Assembly (NCBI GenBank): GCA_937996825.1
Contig: CALKUJ010000025.1
Span: 1-11,849, forward strand
Length of the DNA stretch: 11,849 nt
Origin: an uncultured Polynucleobacter sp.
GTDB lineage: Bacteria; Pseudomonadota; Gammaproteobacteria; Burkholderiales; Burkholderiaceae
Reading direction: 5' to 3'
A program made the translations under genes and the position numbers. Of the stretch, positions 7,560 to 11,849 are shown one piece after another. Within the stretch, counting starts at the first letter, position 1. Each line of letters starts with the position of its first letter. The notes under the pieces were generated by a model. That model saw only the letters and a program-made list of their open reading frames with translations, searched no databases and was not told the origin of the DNA.

Positions 7560-7943
7560 ATGAAAAGTCAGAAATTTGTGATCGCACTGAGCCTACTGTT
7601 CAGCTCAGTCACATTTGCAGCTGGAGAAGGCCACACTCATGGCGATACCCAGCCCATGCACGGAGGTGTGGTGGCAGAGGTGAAGGACATTGAATATGAA
7701 TTTGTAGCTAAGGCTGATGTTTTGCAACTTTATGTGCGCGATCACGGCAAGCCTGTCAATGTCAGCAAGGCTACTGCCAAAGTCACGATACTTTCAGGCG
7801 CTGAAAAGCAAGAGGTTGAACTGAAGCCGGTGGGTGAAAAGCTTGAAGCCACAGGTAAATTCAAGGCGCTTGCTGGAACGAAAGTGGTCGCGCAAGTCAG
7901 CAGCAACGCCAAAGTGGCGACAGTGCGATTTACACTCAAATAA
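7560..7943 (+). CDS. Small periplasmic His-motif protein, last gene of the efflux operon
   Basis: A 127-residue exported protein: signal peptide 1-21, then GEGHTHGD (22-29), MHGG (33-36) and an apparently single beta-rich domain (about 37-126) with VVAEVKDIEYEFVAK and LYVRDHGKPV. Similar small proteins commonly accompany HME RND pumps; the function is not known to me. Periplasmic metal buffering or delivery is the natural inference. I chose the ATG at 7560 because AAGGA lies six bases before it; a TTG two codons earlier is a poorer choice. It lies 22 bases after the pump stop and just before a hairpin terminator, so it closes the operon. Confidence 0.75.
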   Translation: MKSQKFVIALSLLFSSVTFAAGEGHTHGDTQPMHGGVVAEVKDIEYEFVAKADVLQLYVRDHGKPVNVSKATAKVTILSGAEKQEVELKPVGEKLEATGKFKALAGTKVVAQVSSNAKVATVRFTLK

Positions 7944-7956
7944 TCCGTTAACAAAC

Positions 7957-7997
7957 CAATTGCATTGGCATCTGTTCAATGCAAATTGATTTTTATT
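7957..7997 (+). terminator. Intrinsic terminator of the efflux operon
   Basis: CAATTGCATTG (7957-7967) pairs with CAATGCAAATTG (7977-7988) with one bulged base and a nine-base loop, followed directly by ATTTTTATT. It begins 14 bases after the last stop codon. The stem is AT-rich, so termination may be leaky. Confidence 0.75.
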
Positions 7998-8056
7998 CGT
8001 GGGGGCCATTTTTTTGAAGTTGAGGAAACACTCTCGAAAAGATGACCACTCACATC

Positions 8057-8088
8057 TGCAACTAGCGAGAGATAGAGCTAGTGTTGCA
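8057..8088. promoter_or_regulatory. Large imperfect dyad upstream of the AAA+ cassette
   Basis: TGCA-ACTAGC (8057-8066) and GCTAGT-GTTGCA (8077-8088) form an inverted repeat with a ten-base centre. The inner six bases pair perfectly, and the outer TGCAAC/GTTGCA pair needs a two-base bulge. It lies about 40 bases before the 68-aa gene and after the efflux terminator, a plausible place for an operator or promoter of the cassette. No clear -35/-10 pair was found around it. Confidence 0.4.
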
Positions 8089-8126
8089 ATAAATGTCAAC
8101 TATTTAAAACAGCCCCTTAGGTATCG

Positions 8127-8333
8127 GTGCAACTTCCGGCACTGTTCTTAACCATTGCGGACAAAGGCGGTAACCATCGTCGTGATTCAGAAAGATTGCC
8201 CCCAATTGAAGTGGACCACGCAGTAGAACTCGACTTAGAAAACAATAAGCAAGTAATCTTTCGCTGCGATGGTGAACGAAATTTTGACGCTCTAACTTCT
8301 ACCCCTTATCCTGATGAGAGGGGGAAAAAATGA
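8127..8333 (+). CDS. Unrecognised 68-aa protein coupled to an AAA+ ATPase
   Basis: A small acidic protein from a GTG at 8127, with AGG five to eight bases before it; a TAG at 8118-8120 closes the frame upstream, so the start is constrained. I recognise no domain. It has no signal peptide or membrane helix, and one Cys in VIFRCDG. Support for its being real is mainly positional: its TGA overlaps the next gene's ATG as ATGA, with a purine-rich GAGGGGG just before, which suggests translational coupling and perhaps a complex with the ATPase. It could be a substrate adaptor, an antitoxin-like partner, or a truncated remnant of a longer gene. Confidence 0.5.
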   Translation: MQLPALFLTIADKGGNHRRDSERLPPIEVDHAVELDLENNKQVIFRCDGERNFDALTSTPYPDERGKK

Positions 8334-9352
8334 TCAACGCGGGCGATGCATTTGAAAGAAGCGAGATGGGAGCAAGCATGCTGCGCAAGCAGTCGCTGGA
8401 TGCAATTGGTGCCCACCAATTATTCGATGCTCGAAAAATTTTGCACATGTCTGAAGGCTTGAATGAAGAAACAAAAATTCAGTTCAAGAAGCTGCAGCAG
8501 AGCGGTCCGCTCAGGCTCATAAGATCCGTTCCAAATGATTTTGCTGAGCGATGTTTGGCGCTTGAGGCTAGATTTCCCAATTTTTCAGACTTCATCAATG
8601 AAATCTTGTTGCCTGCTCTCGCTCTTTCACATTTGAGAAAGACAGGCTTGCAACTCCAACCCACAATTTTTTGTGGTGATCCGGGTGTTGGTAAAACTAT
8701 GTTCGCTCAAGAGTTGGCAATTGCTTTTGACCTCGATTTCGAGAGATCCAATCTCGAATCTGCTCAGGCATCATTTGAGCTGCTGGGGTCTTCTCGGGGG
8801 TGGTCTAACGCTCAGCCCGGCATGCTTTTTCGCTGGTTGACACGGTCAGACAGCTGCAATGGAATTTTTGTCATGGAAGAGCTGGATAAAGCAAACGCGC
8901 AAGATCCCCGTTTCTCTGTGACAAATGCATTGCTTCAACTTCTTGAGCCGACTACGGCGCGGGCTTTCGCTGATCAATCCATCCCGGAATTGAAGCTCGA
9001 CATTACAAAAATCAATTTTTTGTTCACTGCGAACACGCTTGAGGGGATTCCAGACCCGCTGCTAAGTCGGCTAGTTGTTGTTGATGTGCCAAGCCTGACT
9101 CCAAAGCAGGCAAGGTCAGTGGCACTGCGTCAGTACGAGGACATGCTTAAAGAGCTAAGACTGCCGGTCGACGCACCAAAGCTAACCGATGAGGGCTTGA
9201 CGCTACTGTCGACAGAATCGCCCAGAAGGCAGCGGCTCTTGCTTCAACTAGCAATCGGTAGTGCGGTTTTTAAAAAAGCATCAGAGTTGCAGATCAAGAG
9301 CACACAGAAAGCTCAGCGGGGAATGGGATTCACAGCCACTTTTGGCGGATGA
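8330..9352 (+). CDS. Lon-like AAA+ ATPase without a protease domain
   Basis: A 340-residue cytoplasmic ATPase. Residues 1-100 are a helical N-terminal part. The AAA+ core follows: Walker A GDPGVGKT (116-123), Walker B region GIFVMEELDK (178-187), sensor-1 TAN (N235), a likely arginine finger in LLSR (R247), and an SPRRQR sensor-2-like helix (about 298-303). The block TANTLEGIPDPLLSR resembles the matching region of Lon, but no Lon serine-lysine protease domain follows. The Walker B aspartate is Glu (E183-E184), unusual but probably compatible with catalysis. Such ATPases usually remodel or unfold proteins. It partners with the 68-aa gene. Base composition is lower in GC than the flanking suhB. 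The function is not assignable from sequence. Confidence 0.72.
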   Translation: MINAGDAFERSEMGASMLRKQSLDAIGAHQLFDARKILHMSEGLNEETKIQFKKLQQSGPLRLIRSVPNDFAERCLALEARFPNFSDFINEILLPALALSHLRKTGLQLQPTIFCGDPGVGKTMFAQELAIAFDLDFERSNLESAQASFELLGSSRGWSNAQPGMLFRWLTRSDSCNGIFVMEELDKANAQDPRFSVTNALLQLLEPTTARAFADQSIPELKLDITKINFLFTANTLEGIPDPLLSRLVVVDVPSLTPKQARSVALRQYEDMLKELRLPVDAPKLTDEGLTLLSTESPRRQRLLLQLAIGSAVFKKASELQIKSTQKAQRGMGFTATFGG

Positions 9353-9428
9353 CAGGCCTTGTGTGTGCCTTTGAAATTAACTTTTGGCAGCTGTAGGGTC
9401 GGCTTGCTGTTTCAAACGTAGTTTATTC

Positions 9429-9449
9429 CTGAGCCAAAACTGAGCCAAA
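9429..9449. repeat. Tandem 11-base repeat
   Basis: CTGAGCCAAA occurs twice, at 9429-9438 and 9440-9449, separated by one A. On the minus strand it is read as part of a short open stretch ending FGSVLAQE and a stop at 9423-9425. This could be the tail of a lost recombinase or other gene, but I cannot prove it. Confidence 0.45.
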
Positions 9450-9498
9450 TTCAACTTTCACGCCCTGAATTTGTGCATCTTCAGAGGAGAATCTGTCG

Positions 9499-9529
9499 CA
9501 CCCCCCAATATTGCTGCATCATGGGGGTG
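9499..9529. other. GC-rich stem-loop between convergent genes
   Basis: CACCCCC (9499-9505) pairs perfectly with GGGGGTG (9523-9529) across a 17-base loop. It lies between the 3' ends of the AAA+ gene and suhB. No T-run follows on either strand, so it is not a standard intrinsic terminator. It may block read-through or be a transcript-end processing site. Confidence 0.4.
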
Positions 9530-9580
9530 TGCCCAGACAAATCACGCATCGCAGTGCCTGCCAGAAAAATGTTGAAAGGT

Positions 9581-10468
9581 TTACAGCGGCGCGTCTGGCG
9601 CTTGGCGTGACAGGCTCAAAGTCTTGGCTGCCGTACTGGCAGCGCGCTTGTCGTCTGCGCCTGCAAACTTGGAATATTTTTGCGTGATGGGCACCAACTG
9701 TGCGTAGATGCGGGGAGGCGCGGCCAAGCACTCTTCGTGCTCCAGGTAAGGGCCTTCGCCTGTGAAGTTACTCACCAAGCCACCGGCTTCGGTGATGAGC
9801 AACGCGCCTGCGGCCATGTCCCAAGGCTTCAAGCCGAGTTCAAAGAAACCATCGCTGAAGCCTGCGGCCACATAGGCCAAGTCGAGCGCGGCGGCGCCGG
9901 GGCGACGCAGACCGGCGGTGCGTTGCATCACATCGCCCATCAAGCGCAGGTATTTGTTGAAGTCGTCTTCTGGTCGGAAGGGAAAGCCGGTGGAGATCAA
10001 GCACTCGTTCAGGCGAACACGTTTGCTCACACGGATGCGACGCTCGTTCATGTACGCACCACGACCTTTGGTGGCGGTGAACAAATCGTTGCGTGTGGGG
10101 TCGTAAATGACGGCTTGTTCCAACTTGCCGCGCACTTGCAACGCAATGCTCACGCAGTAAACAGGAAAACCGTGGATGAAGTTGGTGGTGCCGTCGAGCG
10201 GATCGATGATCCAAATGTGGTCAGCGTTGGGGTTGCCGTGTTGGCTGCCAGATTCTTCGGCCAAGATGCCGTGGTCGGGGTAAGCGGTGAGCAGCGTCTC
10301 GATGATGATGCGTTCGCTCGCTTGGTCGATCTCGGTCACAAAGTCGTTCACTTGCTTTTGCGAAACGCGAACAGCCTCCACATCTAATGCGGCGCGGTTG
10401 ATGATGGCGCCTGCGGCGCGTGCAGCCTTGATGGCCACATTGAGCATGGGATGGAGTGTGGACGACAT
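9581..10468 (-). CDS. suhB: Inositol-1-monophosphatase family protein SuhB
   Basis: A 295-residue Mg2+-dependent phosphatase of the inositol monophosphatase family, which hydrolyses myo-inositol phosphates. In bacteria SuhB also takes part in rRNA transcription antitermination. Metal ligands are visible: E71 in LAEES, the motif WIIDPLDGTTNF (86-97, with D89 and D92), and KPWD (W216, D217). I chose the ATG at 10468 because MSSTLHPMLNVAIKAARAAG matches family N-termini; a start at 10501 would add 11 unlikely residues. The C-terminal ~30 residues, rich in Ala/Lys/Ser, extend beyond the E. coli enzyme, as I recall is common in Comamonadaceae. It is divergent from trmJ, a known neighbour in this group, so this part is ordinary chromosome. 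Confidence 0.92.
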   Translation of the reverse strand: MSSTLHPMLNVAIKAARAAGAIINRAALDVEAVRVSQKQVNDFVTEIDQASERIIIETLLTAYPDHGILAEESGSQHGNPNADHIWIIDPLDGTTNFIHGFPVYCVSIALQVRGKLEQAVIYDPTRNDLFTATKGRGAYMNERRIRVSKRVRLNECLISTGFPFRPEDDFNKYLRLMGDVMQRTAGLRRPGAAALDLAYVAAGFSDGFFELGLKPWDMAAGALLITEAGGLVSNFTGEGPYLEHEECLAAPPRIYAQLVPITQKYSKFAGADDKRAASTAAKTLSLSRQAPDAPL

Positions 10469-10577
10469 AGATTGTGAGAAGAGCCAGCCCCGATGGGGCA
10501 ACCGAGTGAGCCCGACGATGCGAGCGGCGACAATAGCGAGATTTTACGCGTTCAGCCCCGCATTTGCCCTGTCACCT

Positions 10578-10931
10578 ATGAAAACCCGCTTTGTCTTGTT
10601 AAACACCAGCCACGCAGGCAATGTTGGCGCCACCGCACGCGCCATGAAGGTCATGGGATTCACCGATTTGGTGCTGGTGGCCCCGCGTTGGGACAATGTG
10701 TTGCGGCGCGAAGAAACCATCCAACGCGCCAGTGGTGCCCTCGATGTTTTGGACAATTGCCGCATCGTGGCCACCCTCGATGAAGCGCTTGATGGCATGA
10801 CCCACCTGTGCGCCACCGCCATGACCCCGCGCGACTTTGGCCCACCCACGCGTGAGCCGCGTGCGCATTTCGCCGAATTGGCACAGACATTGGCAACCGA
10901 TGCATCGCAAGGCGTGGCGTTTTTGTTTGGC
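10578..10931 (+). pseudogene. trmJ: N-terminal part of tRNA/rRNA methyltransferase TrmJ
   Basis: The first ~118 residues match the SPOUT-family 2'-O-methyltransferase TrmJ, which modifies tRNA position 32: TRFVLLNTSHAGNVGATARA (3-22), MGFTDLVLVAPR and the substrate-side CATAMTPRDFGPP. Similarity stops at GVAFLFG (112-118), where TrmJ should continue into its SAM-binding knot (GSERYGM and the SLNL block). Those essential motifs are missing, so this copy cannot be functional as written. The frame does not stop but runs on into unrelated sequence. The start at 10578 is the expected MKTRFVLL. There is no strong ribosome-binding site. The truncation is probably an assembly join; the real genome most likely has an intact trmJ here. 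Confidence 0.8.
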
Positions 10932-11055
10932 CTGTTCATGGACATCCATGAAGGCGCCTTGCTGGGGCAGCATGCCTTGGCCTACTCGCTGCTGAGCTAC
11001 TTTGCCATCACCGTGCACCGCCGCCTGCTGTGGTTCGGCCTGCCGGAGCAGGCGA
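10911..11055 (+). other. mreD: MreD-like C-terminal segment embedded in the patchwork frame
   Basis: Residues 112-159 of the frame starting at 10578 read GVAFLFGLFMDIHEGALLGQ, then HALAYSLLSYFAITVHRRLLWF. This is the conserved C-terminal membrane region of MreD, the rod-shape protein of the MreBCD elongasome. It has no start of its own. GVAFLFG belongs to both the TrmJ and MreD patterns, so the joint lies inside it. The right-hand joint falls near WFGLPEQA (152-159). MreD would normally continue for a further few dozen residues. Confidence 0.65.
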
Positions 11056-11849
11056 CTCTGCTCGGCTCGGTCGCCCGCCTGCATCCGCTGAAGAATCTCG
11101 ATGCCGCCCAGCTGGAGGGATTCATGGGAGCAGCTGCGCGCGTGACCCGCTACTTCGCATCGATCAATACCCAGTACAACCCAGTCTTTGGCGTGACCAA
11201 CCTCGTTCGAGACGTGCAGGATGCGATGCTGAACCTGTCGTCGACGCCGATCGCCGGCCACAAGTCCGACGTGCTGAAACACACGCTCGGGGCACTGCGC
11301 GGCATCTACATCGATACGCGGCAGATGCGCAGGGGGCAGCCTGCAACATCGTCCTACGCCCAGCTGTGGGAGGAATTTCAGCACGAGGGCGGGCAGACCG
11401 GCTACCGCGACATGTTCCGCACCAGCGCCGACCGTGCGCGCGCCATCGAGAGGGCCATCAACCCGACGCAATGGATGGACAGCCCCCTGGGTCAGGTCTT
11501 CACTGCCGGCGGCGCGCTGCGGGTTCCCGTTGCCGTCGCGCAGCAAAAGGCGACCTGGCTATTCGACTGGTTGAGCGACTACAACGAGTCGATGGAGAAC
11601 GCCGTTCGCCTGGCCGCCTATAAGGTGGCACTGGAGCAGGGCATGAGCAAGCAGCGCGCGGCAGCAATGGCCAAGGGTCTGACAGTCAACTTCAACCGCA
11701 AGGGCCAGGTCGCGCAGCACGCTGGGATGCTCTACGCCTTCTTCAATGCGTCGATGCAGGGGACCAGTCGCATCGCGCAAACCCTGTTCAGCATCCAGGG
11801 CAACGACATCAAGACCGTCAGGCTGTCCAAGGCCGGGCAGAAGATCGTT
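11040..11849 (+). CDS. Phage/mobile-element large polyvalent protein fragment (LPD38-like), partial
   Basis: From about residue 155 of the frame beginning at 10578 the sequence becomes GC-rich and hydrophilic. It carries blocks typical of the LPD38 region found in very large polyvalent proteins of phages and conjugative elements: NPVFGVTNLVRDVQDAMLNL (198-217), NESMENAVRLAAYKVALEQG, GLTVNFNRKGQ and LYAFFNASMQGTSR. These proteins are multi-domain, often thousands of residues long, and are thought to enter the host cell with the incoming DNA. No true start exists here and the frame is open at the window edge, so both ends are missing. The family match is from memory of motif patterns. Confidence 0.6.
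   Translation, partial: MPEQATLLGSVARLHPLKNLDAAQLEGFMGAAARVTRYFASINTQYNPVFGVTNLVRDVQDAMLNLSSTPIAGHKSDVLKHTLGALRGIYIDTRQMRRGQPATSSYAQLWEEFQHEGGQTGYRDMFRTSADRARAIERAINPTQWMDSPLGQVFTAGGALRVPVAVAQQKATWLFDWLSDYNESMENAVRLAAYKVALEQGMSKQRAAAMAKGLTVNFNRKGQVAQHAGMLYAFFNASMQGTSRIAQTLFSIQGNDIKTVRLSKAGQKIV

Noticed and set aside
9499..9529. Stem-loop as intrinsic terminator of suhB or the AAA+ gene
   Set aside because: No T-run follows on either strand and the 17-base loop is long for a terminator.
9680..10387. Plus-strand 235-codon frame within suhB
   Set aside because: It is the antisense of a clear SuhB coding region with intact catalytic motifs, and it matches no protein pattern.
10487..10499. GCCCC/GGGGC mini-hairpin in the suhB-trmJ promoter gap
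   Set aside because: A five-base stem with a three-base loop is expected by chance in GC-rich DNA, and it has no supporting context.
10599..11546. Minus-strand 315-codon frame
   Set aside because: It crosses all three pieces of the patchwork frame in antisense. It is a by-product of GC-rich codon bias on the other strand.

Overview
The window looks like betaproteobacterial DNA (order Burkholderiales, probably Comamonadaceae or a relative). This rests on a CzcI-type protein, a tripartite heavy-metal RND operon, and a divergent suhB/trmJ pair whose proteins look like those of that group. No rRNA, tRNA, complete insertion sequence or CRISPR array is visible. The identifications are by reading alone; no search was run.

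Layout. (1) Positions 1-880 are the debris of a cadmium/zinc P-type ATPase locus. A cadA 5' fragment (19-396, minus) still has a textbook MerR-family operator/promoter (428-458), while the last ~70 codons of a cadA-like gene (about 676-864) lie on the plus strand. No MerR-family regulator gene is present. (2) Positions 926-7943 hold a well-preserved plus-strand metal-efflux cluster: czcI, a TolC/CzcC-type outer-membrane channel, a membrane-anchored periplasmic accessory protein, a CzcB-type adaptor, an HME-type RND pump, and a small periplasmic protein, closed by a hairpin terminator at 7957-7997. Three of these proteins begin their mature form with the same GEGH(D/T)HG motif. The pump lacks the first Asp of the CzcA proton-relay/metal signature and carries GGLVDDAVVDVEN instead. 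(3) Positions 8127-9352 hold a two-gene cassette: an unrecognised 68-aa protein overlapping, by ATGA, a Lon-like AAA+ ATPase with no protease domain. A large dyad lies upstream. (4) Positions 9581-10468 are suhB (minus), a normal housekeeping gene. (5) From 10578 to the window edge runs one uninterrupted reading frame that is a patchwork: TrmJ N-terminus, then an MreD-like C-terminal piece, then a high-GC segment resembling the LPD38 domain of phage large polyvalent proteins. The joints fall where the parent families share short similar sequence, so a chimeric assembly is the leading explanation.

How the parts work together. The channel, adaptor and RND pump should span the envelope and expel divalent metal from the periplasm. 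The His-rich accessory proteins probably hold or hand over metal in the periplasm, and CzcI is a family usually linked to control of such operons. The cadA remnants suggest that a P-type ATPase once formed the cytoplasmic arm of the same resistance island. The AAA+ cassette lies between the island and the core gene suhB and is the best candidate for something undescribed, although its function cannot be read from sequence.
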